Below are positions 31,573-38,356 of a stretch of 38,356 bases of DNA, piece after piece (position 1 is the stretch's first letter; every line of letters begins with the position of its first letter). The DNA comes from an uncultured Anaeroplasmataceae bacterium (GTDB lineage: Bacteria > Bacillota_I > Bacilli_A > Acholeplasmatales > Anaeroplasmataceae), in NCBI GenBank assembly GCA_947589245.1, contig CANQBD010000014.1:1-38356 (forward strand), in the 5' to 3' direction. The notes beneath the pieces are model-generated. The model worked only from the letters and a program-made list of their open reading frames with translations. It did not search any database and was not told where the DNA came from. Both the position numbers and the translations under genes were made by a program.

Positions 31573-34008
31573 ATGAAGAAAAAAATTATAATGATTTTTA
31601 CAGCTTTAACTGCAGTATTAGGCTTTAGTTCTCAAGCTTTAGTCAATGCTGATGAAGTAGAACCTACTACACTATCAAGTCAAATTAGTACAAATGTAAG
31701 TGATATTGACAATTATATTGCTGGAAAAACATCTCCAGGACAACTTTTCTATAATTATGACTTATTTATTAATAAAGCATATGATTGGAAATATAATACT
31801 TATGAAGTTGACTGGACTAATAAAGATGAAATTGATTATTCAGAAAAACCACTAGCAACTGATGATTCTGGCCTACCAGCAATGACTTTAGAAAAAGGAA
31901 AATTATATTTTATTAATGCTTCCTTAATCAAAAGTATAAAAAAAGGTACATGGGAAGTTACTAACGTTGATTTTTGCCCAATTGATGAGCTTCTTAGCTT
32001 ATATAATTTTAAAGCCTATCAAGATAAAATGTTACATATTAAGTATGAGGATAGCGATTTTGAGATGTATTACGAAGATGATTATTGTTATGAATGGGAT
32101 AATCATGATATTTGTTCCGAAATAGATCAAAACTGGAAAGATAAGCAAAAGGAGATTGAGGGATATTTTGATTTTGAAAATCCAAAAGCAACATCCCATC
32201 CATTACAAGTTAATTATGTAATTGTTCCAATCGAAACAATTACATTGCCAAGTCCTAATAATGCTAGATTATATCCAGGTTTAAGCATATATGTAGCTCA
32301 AGCTTCTATAGCAGGTAATGACTATAATAAACCATCAATTAATAAACCTGATTCATATATTGTAAATGTTGATAGAATGCAATCAATGGATGAAATATTA
32401 AGTCATATTGTAGTAACCGATGATACAGATCAACATCCAAACTTACATGTCAGAAGCACAACATATAATCAGGGAAATAGAAAGGTTGGTACTTATCAAA
32501 CAACTATTTACGCTACAGATTCTGCAGGAAACATTTCAGATAATGTTACATTTAATATTTTAGTTCAAGATGCTACATCTCCTGTAGTTAAAGCTAAATC
32601 AAATGTATCAATGACTAATGATATGCCAGCCTTCCCTACAAAAAATGAATTTATCAAAACTCTATTTGATATATCTGACAATTATTATAGTTTTGAAGAA
32701 CTAACGATTGAAATCGATTATGATTACTATCAAAAAATGGGCAGTAAGGTTGGCAGTTATTATGTTGATGTAACTGTAACTGATCCTTCTGGTAATTCAA
32801 CTGAGTCAAACAATGAATATATTATTTATGATGTTAGAGAACCTATCATAACAGCTAATGATATCCACCAACCTAACAATCAACAACTATCTACAGAAGA
32901 TTTATTAGCGTTATTTGTAGGTTATGATGAAACTACTTTAGAAGCTAAATTAACAAAAGAATTAACTTTAAATCAATACTCTGATAACTGGTCTAAAATT
33001 GGTGCCTACCAGGTAACATGCAAAATTAGTGATGAGGCAGGTAATTCTCAAACAAAAACTATAACTATTACAGTTGATGATGCAGTTTTACCAACAGCTT
33101 CAGCAAGAGCTATTCAAGTTAGTTACACCAAATTATTAACCGATGATGAAATCTTAGCTGTTGTAGAAGCATCTGATGACCAGGTTACGCCTACAAAGAC
33201 CATTCTTGATAGAAGTGCATATGATGCAGCTGCAGCTACTAAGGGACTTGTTAATGTAAAAGTTAGAATTTCTGATGGTACCAACTATATTGACATTGAT
33301 GTTCCTGTCCAGGTTATCGATGATGTAAAACCTACTATTGTTGGTCCAACCGAAATAACTGTTGGTAATAATGTTCTTTTGACTGATTCAGAATTAAAAG
33401 CTAAATTCACGGTTAATGATTTTATTGATGGTAATATTAACTTTGAAATTACTGATCCAGATAATTATTTAAAAAATTATAAGCTTGTTGGAAAGTATGC
33501 AAGAGTGGTAGAAGCTACAGATTCTGCAGGTAACACTCAAAAATTAGAAATATCTATCATTGTTGAAGACAAGATTGCTCCTGAAATTTGGTATGATAAA
33601 TATTTTATTGTTCTTCAGGAAGGAGAAGAGTTGACTGATGCTATGATTAAAGCTTATGCAATTCAATCACTTGGTATCACTGCCGAAGAGTTTGTTGGTA
33701 TTATTGGTGATTATACTACATCTGAAGTTGGTAAGTATGAGTTAACTATTCTTTTAACTGAAAACAGAACTAAGACTTTTGTTGTATCTGTTGCAACAGC
33801 TAATGAAGAAAAATTACCTAAAGACTTTAAATTTACTGATCTATTTACAAGTGATTTTTGGTCTAATTCCTGGAATGAGTGCAATAATCATTGGTGGCCA
33901 ATTAAAAATTGGAATTGGTTAAATTGGACTTTTGCAGTTTTAGGTCTACTTGCAGTAGTTGCTTTAGCTGGTGGTGTGACTAGTGGTATTAGAAGAAAGC
34001 GCAAGTAA
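31573..34008 (+). CDS. Large secreted protein with Ig-like repeats and C-terminal membrane anchor
   Basis: An 811-aa surface protein. It has a signal peptide (cleavage near VNA-DE, residue 26), then a unique N-terminal domain (about 30-255) with three Cys (residues 135, 172 and 181). Six Ig-like repeats follow (about 260-333, 334-418, 419-500, 501-585, 586-668, 669-745), most ending in GxYxVxxxxTDxAGN and a VxDD link, as in DUF5011-type bacterial Ig domains. It ends with a Trp/Asn-rich stretch, one membrane helix (about 783-804) and RRKRK. The plan of receptor-type head, spacer and C-terminal helix is like the inovirus pIII adsorption protein, and also like a cell-surface adhesin. There is no LPxTG motif. 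AAAGGAAAAAG precedes the ATG. Confidence 0.75.
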   Translation: MKKKIIMIFTALTAVLGFSSQALVNADEVEPTTLSSQISTNVSDIDNYIAGKTSPGQLFYNYDLFINKAYDWKYNTYEVDWTNKDEIDYSEKPLATDDSGLPAMTLEKGKLYFINASLIKSIKKGTWEVTNVDFCPIDELLSLYNFKAYQDKMLHIKYEDSDFEMYYEDDYCYEWDNHDICSEIDQNWKDKQKEIEGYFDFENPKATSHPLQVNYVIVPIETITLPSPNNARLYPGLSIYVAQASIAGNDYNKPSINKPDSYIVNVDRMQSMDEILSHIVVTDDTDQHPNLHVRSTTYNQGNRKVGTYQTTIYATDSAGNISDNVTFNILVQDATSPVVKAKSNVSMTNDMPAFPTKNEFIKTLFDISDNYYSFEELTIEIDYDYYQKMGSKVGSYYVDVTVTDPSGNSTESNNEYIIYDVREPIITANDIHQPNNQQLSTEDLLALFVGYDETTLEAKLTKELTLNQYSDNWSKIGAYQVTCKISDEAGNSQTKTITITVDDAVLPTASARAIQVSYTKLLTDDEILAVVEASDDQVTPTKTILDRSAYDAAAATKGLVNVKVRISDGTNYIDIDVPVQVIDDVKPTIVGPTEITVGNNVLLTDSELKAKFTVNDFIDGNINFEITDPDNYLKNYKLVGKYARVVEATDSAGNTQKLEISIIVEDKIAPEIWYDKYFIVLQEGEELTDAMIKAYAIQSLGITAEEFVGIIGDYTTSEVGKYELTILLTENRTKTFVVSVATANEEKLPKDFKFTDLFTSDFWSNSWNECNNHWWPIKNWNWLNWTFAVLGLLAVVALAGGVTSGIRRKRK

Positions 34009-34018
34009 AAAATTAAAT

Positions 34019-34048
34019 AAGGGAAGCTAATAACTTCCCTTTATTAGC
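34019..34048 (+). other. Mutually exclusive hairpins between the two secreted-protein genes
   Basis: AAGGGAAG (34019-34026) pairs with CTTCCCTT (34034-34041), but GCTAATAA (34026-34033) also pairs exactly with TTATTAGC (34041-34048). The two stems share bases and cannot form together. The second exposes CTTCCC in its loop. This may be a terminator/antiterminator pair or ribosome-site control for the next gene. Confidence 0.5.
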
Positions 34049-34068
34049 TAAAAATGAGGTGATAAATT

Positions 34069-35922
34069 TTGAAAAAGATATATTTACTTGTGTTTATATT
34101 TACAATTATATCTTTTAATTTGAAAGTTTCAGCAGCTGATACCAATTACTCTACAGTCATTTCAGAAAAAACAACTATATCTAATGATTTAAATAGTTTA
34201 GGTGTTAATATAGATAAATATCATGCTTCTGAACCAGCCAGCAATCAAGATTGGTTTAATAAAGAAAAAAATCGGTTTGAATTTATTGATTTTGCTGTGG
34301 TGAAATTGGATGAAGAATATGCAACGTTTTATTCATACATCTATGATCCATATAAATTTTATAATACTTATGATGAAAAAATTCAAACTTTTTGGATAAG
34401 TTTTGAAATAAATAATTATAGTTTTGAACCTGAAGGCATTAATAATAATTATCATATTAAAGAATTAGATTATGATATGACACATGGAATTTTTAAGCTT
34501 TCTGGTTATAAGTTTAAATTTTCAGACAAAAACACTATTACCGTAACAAGTATAGTTGGTGAAATGTTCCTTTTGGAATATAGACTTACATGCTTCCCTA
34601 ATATAACTAAGGAAATAGTTTTTAAAAAAAATATTATTCCTTCAGAACCAGGAACTTCTGCCCCCTCAAAAGTAATTGATAGTACTACCTCAATAGAAGA
34701 TGATTTTTTAAACTTAAATCTTAATATTGATGATTATTATATACCAGTAAAATATGATTATTCTAAATGGTATGTAGTTGCTATGGCATTAGTTTTTGAA
34801 GATGATAAAATACAATCATATTTTTATTTGTATAACCCTACACCAAACACAGCATCAGCTTTTGAAATAAAATACAAATTAGACAATGTTATGTACAATG
34901 GTTACTTTTTTAAATTAAAAACATTGTTGGATCATGGCCTTTATAAAGTAAAAGGTTTTACTATGCCTAATCAAGTTAATAAAACTAGCCAAATTGAAGT
35001 TAGTAATATTATAGCTGGTGATGTTAATTCAAAAAGTGATTTTTCTTTAGAAGCAAGTATCAGCCAAAATGGTACTGAGTTAACAATATCAACAAAATTC
35101 AATAGCACTATCATCATAGAAGAATACACTGTTATTCAAATCGAAGTCCATCAAGACGATAATTTTATAAATGGTTGGAATAGTTTTTGGAACAATGGCG
35201 AAACAACCGTGTTGGTATATTTTTATAATTTTAATCTGCCAAAAGATATAAAGTATGATTCAATCGAATATGCTAAATTTCAATATGACTATTTAACATA
35301 TCACGATGTTGAATATTGGTTATCTAATTATGGTGAAAACGAACATAATTTAACAAATTCTGAAAAAGTTGTTAGTGAATATAATAATGAATCAAAAAAG
35401 CTTCGTGTTAATGATACTTCGCAAGAACTTAATTTTCCAACCTTTTATTTAGGTAATCGAATTAAAGACAAGCAATTTGGATCCTTAAATATAACATTAC
35501 CTGAAACTTCATTTGATTATGATTGTAGCGTGTTATTAGATTCCTCATATAAAACTATCCAAAAAATATCTAGATTGCTTTTGGGAAATACAGTTAATGT
35601 TGGCGAGCAATCTGATTATACTATGCTAGATCAAATTGAGATGTTAGAACTTCATTATCAAAAAGATGGTGTCATCTACAAATGTCAAATAATCTCTCAA
35701 TCTGTTGACAAAGATGATGTAGAACAGGGTGAAGCGGTTGATCAAAGCTTATGGAGTCAATTTGTTAAGTGGTTCTTAGATAATTTTCCATTGTCATTAG
35801 CAATTATCTTCATAGCATTTATTGCTGCCCTTGCTTTAGTAGTTACAATAATAGCATTAATTATAAAGCTGATTATTAAAATTTTGAAATTACCAGGAAA
35901 AATTATTCGTAAAATTTTATAA
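34069..35922 (+). CDS. Secreted protein with internal duplication and C-terminal membrane anchor
   Basis: Starts at TTG, 7 bp after GAGGTG. The 617-aa protein has a signal peptide (cleavage near VSA-AD, residue 22), two copies of a domain (about 36-172 and 206-325; matching lines such as NSLGVNIDKY / LNLNIDDYY, HGIFKLSGYKF / HGLYKVKGFTM and ITVTSIVGEM / IEVSNIIAGDV), a third unique region rich in aromatics, and a hydrophobic C-terminus (about 571-605) with a basic tail (KLPGKIIRKIL). It is exported and membrane-anchored. The gene follows the Ig-repeat gene by 60 bp; the two probably form one surface or virion complex. I do not recognise a named family. Confidence 0.72.
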   Translation: MKKIYLLVFIFTIISFNLKVSAADTNYSTVISEKTTISNDLNSLGVNIDKYHASEPASNQDWFNKEKNRFEFIDFAVVKLDEEYATFYSYIYDPYKFYNTYDEKIQTFWISFEINNYSFEPEGINNNYHIKELDYDMTHGIFKLSGYKFKFSDKNTITVTSIVGEMFLLEYRLTCFPNITKEIVFKKNIIPSEPGTSAPSKVIDSTTSIEDDFLNLNLNIDDYYIPVKYDYSKWYVVAMALVFEDDKIQSYFYLYNPTPNTASAFEIKYKLDNVMYNGYFFKLKTLLDHGLYKVKGFTMPNQVNKTSQIEVSNIIAGDVNSKSDFSLEASISQNGTELTISTKFNSTIIIEEYTVIQIEVHQDDNFINGWNSFWNNGETTVLVYFYNFNLPKDIKYDSIEYAKFQYDYLTYHDVEYWLSNYGENEHNLTNSEKVVSEYNNESKKLRVNDTSQELNFPTFYLGNRIKDKQFGSLNITLPETSFDYDCSVLLDSSYKTIQKISRLLLGNTVNVGEQSDYTMLDQIEMLELHYQKDGVIYKCQIISQSVDKDDVEQGEAVDQSLWSQFVKWFLDNFPLSLAIIFIAFIAALALVVTIIALIIKLIIKILKLPGKIIRKIL

Positions 35923-35943
35923 CATGGAAAGGAGGAATTAAAG

Positions 35944-36120
35944 TTGGCTAAAACTACAGTTAAAAAGGCTGCTGCTACTAAAAAAACTACAAAACAGCCT
36001 GCAGCTAAGAGAAGAGTATCTAAAAACACAGCTAGAAAACCTGCAGCTAAGACTAGATACATTGTAGATACAGATTCAAAAGGTAACATTACTAGAATCG
36101 CTAATTTTAAGAAAAATTAG
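35944..36120 (+). CDS. Small histone-H1-like basic protein
   Basis: A 58-aa protein starting at TTG, 8 bp after a strong AAAGGAGG, 21 bp after the previous gene. It has 13 Lys and 5 Arg, mostly in Lys/Ala/Thr runs (VKKAAATKKTTKQPAAKRR), like bacterial H1-type nucleoid proteins, followed by a folded-looking tail (YIVDTDSKGNITRIANF). I infer DNA condensation or particle DNA packing. It was missed by simple ATG-based and length-based calling. A hairpin terminator follows. Confidence 0.72.
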   Translation: MAKTTVKKAAATKKTTKQPAAKRRVSKNTARKPAAKTRYIVDTDSKGNITRIANFKKN

Positions 36121-36139
36121 TACTTGGAATAGTGGTTTG

Positions 36140-36177
36140 CTAAAATAACCTGGTAGAAAATTACCAGGTTATTTTAG
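36140..36177. terminator. Terminator at the end of the rightward operon
   Basis: CTAAAATAACCTGGTA-GAAAAT-TACCAGGTTATTTTAG, a perfect 16-bp stem with 6-nt loop. The T tract lies in the stem's 3' arm. Confidence 0.8.
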
Positions 36178-36301
36178 TTGAAAAAAATTATATGAAGTAG
36201 ATGATTTTTTTAAAAAAATTCAAAAAAATTTTAAAACACCATAATGTGGTACTGTCAAGTGTATAATTATATTTGAAGTATGAAGTGAGGTGTTGATAAA
36301 A

Positions 36302-36466
36302 ATGGATTCTAACAGCTGTGTGGCTGAAATCACTGTATCATTATTGCTGTATGGTTTTTTTAATCCTAAGGAATTTTCAGCCTTACATGATGTTAATGCT
36401 AGGAGAATTAAGCGGTATATATCTATAATAAGAAATATACTAAGTGATATGCAATTATACATGTAA
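36302..36466 (+). CDS. Small HTH protein next to attR
   Basis: A 54-aa frame with GAGGTG 9 bp before the ATG. The second half, KEFSALHDVNARRIKRYISI, reads as a helix-turn-helix like that at the start of WYL/DeoR-type regulators, but the rest of such a regulator is missing. It may be a complete mini-regulator, an excisionase-like factor (small basic HTH beside an att site), or a truncated gene. A TATAAT lies at 36262-36267. I see no other gene between the terminator and attR. Confidence 0.5.
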   Translation: MDSNSCVAEITVSLLLYGFFNPKEFSALHDVNARRIKRYISIIRNILSDMQLYM

Positions 36467-36532
36467 GATCCAAACAACAATATCGATGTTATATCAACGA
36501 TTAAATTCCTTATTATGGTGCTCTATGTTTTT

Positions 36533-36555
36533 TTACCCGCACCATGCTTGAAATT
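36533..36555 (+). repeat. attR of element 1 / left end of element 2
   Basis: TTACCCGCACCATG (36533-36546) repeats the tRNA-Leu 3' end; CTTGAAATT follows, nearly as at attL. ATGGTGC (36515-36521) and GCACCAT (36539-36545) are perfect inverted repeats 17 bp apart, the layout of a tyrosine recombinase core site with an overlap region between. Confidence 0.85.
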
Positions 36556-36591
36556 AGAAATTATGTTAAGTAATTTTTGATTTTTATATTG

Positions 36592-36650
36592 AAATAGGTT
36601 GATTTTTCAAAGAATTTTAAATTTTGAGAAATTAACCTATTTTTTATTTT
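36592..36650. terminator. Hairpin terminator near the end of int2
   Basis: AAATAGGTT pairs with AACCTATTT, extended by GATTTTTCAAA with TTTGAGAAATT, followed by T-rich DNA; A-rich sequence precedes it on the other strand. It corresponds to 23127-23177 in element 1. Confidence 0.65.
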
Positions 36651-36657
36651 TTCAAGA

Positions 36658-36695
36658 TTTTCAAGCATGGTCATTATCCTCACCATACTCGAAAA
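36658..36695. repeat. Integrase-binding-type repeats beside int2
   Basis: TTTCAAGCATGG (36659-36670) is the exact inverse of CCATGCTTGAAA at the att site (36542-36553), and CCATACTCGAAAA (36683-36695) is an imperfect direct copy. TGGTCA and CCT positions align with 23216-23220 and 23223-23226 in element 1. Confidence 0.55.
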
Positions 36696-37640
36696 TTAAA
36701 GATTGTTTAAGGGGTTGAATTTGAAATTACTTTTCTTTATTTCTTCGTTAGTAAAGTCTAAATAACGTTGTGTCATTTCTAAATCACTGTGTCCTAAAAG
36801 TTCTTTAACACTATAGATGTCTGCTCCGTTTTTTAATAATTCTGTTGCATAATAATGTCTAATCTTATGTGAACTTAAAACATCAATATTTAAGTCTTTC
36901 TTTAATTTTAATAGCATAGAGGAAACAGAGTTTTTGTCAATGTGGCTATTACCTTTGGCAAAAAGATAAGGATTGTTAGTACATTTGTTTTGTTCTATTA
37001 ATTTTAAAATTAAGGATTCTATCTTATCATTGAAATAACAATATCTGCCTTTACCACTTTTTGTAAAATCAAGATAAATAGATTTATCATTGAAATTTAT
37101 ATTTTTAGTTTTAATGTTAACTAATTCGTTTCTTCGAATTCCTGTTCCTATAAGAAGATATATCATTAATTGATGTGATAATTTCATTTTATCAATTTGT
37201 TTTAAGATTATTTTTATGTCTTCCTTTTTTACAGGTTCAATTTTAACTTTTGTTTCTTTTATCTTATTATATTTAAAATTTGGTATATCTATGATATTAA
37301 GGTTGTTAAGGCGTTTTAACATAGTTTGTAGTATTCCAATACGTTTATTTATTGTGATTGGTTTATTTCCTTTAGAAAGTGAATATTTAATAAACTTATC
37401 AATGATGTCTTGTTGAATATCTTTTGTTTCGTTGATTTGATGATAAAAGAAGAAGTTAAAAACAATTTTTAAATTTGCAACATAGTAAATTCTGGTATCA
37501 GTTCTTGTGTTAGGTTCCATAATTTTAAGATAAAGATTTAAAGCTGAATTAAGCTCCATAGATTTTATTTCTTTCTTTTTAGTTACTAAGGAAAGAATAT
37601 CTTCAATAGAAATATTAGTATTTAAAATATTATTGTTCAT
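36696..37640 (-). CDS. Tyrosine recombinase (integrase) of element 2
   Basis: A 314-aa close homologue of the element 1 integrase, with the same start and end (FKFNPLNNL). All catalytic residues are kept: TGIRRNEL, TKSGKGRY, SHKIRHYY, LLGHSD and TQRYLDF. It therefore should still be active and could act on the att sites of both elements. AAAGGAG lies before the ATG. The upstream 20-bp block (37676-37696) matches the int promoter block of element 1. Confidence 0.95.
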   Translation of the reverse strand: MNNNILNTNISIEDILSLVTKKKEIKSMELNSALNLYLKIMEPNTRTDTRIYYVANLKIVFNFFFYHQINETKDIQQDIIDKFIKYSLSKGNKPITINKRIGILQTMLKRLNNLNIIDIPNFKYNKIKETKVKIEPVKKEDIKIILKQIDKMKLSHQLMIYLLIGTGIRRNELVNIKTKNINFNDKSIYLDFTKSGKGRYCYFNDKIESLILKLIEQNKCTNNPYLFAKGNSHIDKNSVSSMLLKLKKDLNIDVLSSHKIRHYYATELLKNGADIYSVKELLGHSDLEMTQRYLDFTNEEIKKSNFKFNPLNNL

Positions 37641-37709
37641 TTTGTATGCTCCTTTGAAATAAAATTTCTCAAAAGATTATACAAAGTGATAATACGTTAA
37701 TAAGGCGTT

Positions 37710-38019
37710 TTAAAATATTAAATTTTTAATGATAATATCTTTTTCTTTAATTGTGTTTTTTAATTTTTCTATTTCATTCAGTAATTTTTGAATATAATCA
37801 TTGTTATATTCGTTGGTTAGATAGTTTATTGGCTTTTGGAGTAGAGGTTTTATAAAAATATTTTTTTATGAAATTTTGCCAGGTTTTGATTAAAGAATCA
37901 TTATTATTTTGACATTTTTCTATTGTATTTTCATATTCGTTATATTGATATTCTTGTTCATATATTAAGATTCCTAAACTTATAGAAATATTATTATTTC
38001 CTGGTGATGAATTTTTTAT
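37710..38019 (-). pseudogene. Frameshifted coiled-coil gene remnant upstream of int2
   Basis: Reading leftward, an open frame (38019 to about 37867: ...SLGILIYEQEYQYNEYENTI...) continues after a shift at the T7/A5 run (37854-37867) into another frame that ends at 37710 (YIQKLLNEIEKLKNTIKEKD...). The joined product would end in a coiled coil, like the membrane/coiled-coil gene in the same place in element 1. No start codon or ribosome site is visible, so the 5' end is lost too. A homopolymer sequencing error could explain the shift but not the missing start. Confidence 0.45.
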
Positions 38020-38320
38020 TTACAAAAATGATAAGAAAACATATTTTGATAGTAAAGGTAAAATAAAGCAAGATATAAATTATACTTTGATTCCAAAGAA
38101 AAATATAGAAACAAATAAATTAAAGGTAATTTTGCTTTCTATAGCTTTAGGTGTGTTTTTAATTTCTTGCTTTTTATTAATGATGTTTGCTTATAAAATG
38201 GATATATGGAAAGCAGCATTTGAATTTGCAAATAATTATTTATTTGTAGGTGCTATAACTTTATTTGTTTTTCTTGTATTTAACCTGAATTTGGGATTAA
38301 CCCCTAAAATGGGGTGTTAA
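37949..38320 (+). pseudogene. 5'-truncated membrane protein remnant
   Basis: The frame is open from 37949 to TAA at 38320, but the only start in the soluble part is a TTG at 38087 without a clear ribosome site. The upstream residues (FPGDEFFIYKNDKKTYFDSKG) look coding. Two membrane helices follow (about VILLSIALGVFLISCFLLMM and LFVGAITLFVFLVFNLNLGL). I infer the C-terminal end of a membrane protein whose front was lost. It overlaps the leftward remnant at 37949-38019, so the join point is probably there. From 38321 to the end I see only an AACCCC/GGGGT hairpin edge and no gene. Confidence 0.4.
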
Positions 38321-38356
38321 AAAAGTAAATAATTAGGAATCAAACTCGGTTTTAAG

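Larger units (their letters stand above)
23066..36546 (+). mobile_element. Element 1: integrative element in tRNA-Leu(UAG), about 13.5 kb
   Basis: Bounded by 14-bp direct repeats of the tRNA 3' end, with a tyrosine recombinase at the tRNA-proximal end. It encodes a leftward module (int, membrane/coiled-coil, XRE) and a rightward module (DUF3846, two small proteins, Rep-like, wHTH, Zot/FtsK-like ATPase, 124-aa protein, two large secreted membrane-anchored proteins, basic 58-aa protein), plus one leftward 154-aa gene. No relaxase, VirB4, terminase, portal or lysin is seen. It could be an inovirus-like provirus or a new type of integrative or mobilizable element. Confidence 0.85.
36539..38356 (+). 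mobile_element. Element 2: second, apparently decaying element (partial)
   Basis: Begins at the shared att site and has the same left-end plan as element 1: a hairpin terminator, integrase-site repeats and a leftward 314-aa integrase, roughly 70% identical by eye. Beyond int the frames are broken. No right end is seen before the window stops. Element 1 lying between it and the tRNA means element 1 probably arrived later. Confidence 0.7.

Noticed and set aside
35757-36089. 110-aa leftward hydrophobic frame
   Set aside because: It is the complement of the membrane anchor of the 617-aa protein and of the basic protein, which explains its apparent hydrophobicity.
36220-36480. 86-aa leftward frame near attR
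   Set aside because: The + strand 54-aa HTH frame has a better ribosome site and a recognisable motif.
23066-36546. Tailed prophage
   Set aside because: No terminase, portal, major capsid, tail, holin or lysin gene, and the size is too small.
38295-38325. Terminator at AACCCC-TAAAA-TGGGGTGTT
   Set aside because: No T tract follows on either strand, so I do not call it a terminator.
23066-38356. CRISPR array or restriction/defence locus in the element
   Set aside because: No regularly spaced repeat-spacer units and no nuclease, methyltransferase or toxin motifs were seen; the repeats are iterons and hairpins.
1-38356. TGA read as tryptophan (mycoplasma code)
   Set aside because: TGA ends dxr and dnaB exactly at overlaps with the next start, and Trp is encoded by TGG throughout.

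Overview
The window comes from a low-GC bacterium of the Bacillota, probably class Bacilli near the Erysipelotrichales, RF39 or Acholeplasmatales side. The evidence is the very AT-rich sequence, the strong AGGAGG-type ribosome sites, a T-box in front of thrS, the dnaB-dnaI primosome pair, and promoters of the TTGACA-17-TATAAT type. TGA is used as a stop (dxr, dnaB), so this is the standard bacterial code and not the Mycoplasma code. The taxonomic placement is inference.

Positions 1-23077 are chromosomal housekeeping genes, all on the + strand: cdsA-dxr-rseP, then a GH43 glycosidase and an odd RlmD-like protein, adhE and yhbY, then polA-nitroreductase-mutM-coaE-dnaB-dnaI, T-box/thrS, an ABC-F ATPase, yceD-rpmF, rsmH and a tRNA-Leu(UAG). 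Intrinsic terminators and consensus promoters separate most of the transcription units.

Positions 23066-36546 hold an integrated element of about 13.5 kb (element 1). It is bounded by a 14-bp direct repeat of the tRNA-Leu 3' end. Its left end is a leftward lysogeny-like module: a tyrosine recombinase, a membrane/coiled-coil protein and an XRE repressor. This faces a rightward programme: a DUF3846 protein, two small proteins, a Rep-like DNA-binding protein followed by three 21-22 bp iterons and a chain of hairpins, a winged-helix protein, a membrane-anchored Zot/FtsK-like ATPase, a 124-aa protein, two very large secreted proteins with C-terminal membrane anchors, and a 58-aa histone-H1-like basic protein. 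I see no relaxase, VirB4, terminase, portal, icosahedral capsid or lysis gene. The gene set looks more like a large filamentous-phage-like (inovirus-like) provirus, or an undescribed integrative element, than an ICE or a tailed prophage. This is inference.

Immediately to the right, at 36539-38356 and continuing out of the window, is a second element. It has a closely related 314-aa integrase in the same orientation and a related left end, but the genes beside it are broken. The simplest reading is tandem accretion at one tRNA: an older, decaying element was displaced when element 1 inserted at the intact tRNA end. Several operons of element 1 have a consensus promoter followed by a terminator-like hairpin before the first gene, which suggests attenuation, antitermination or small RNA control.
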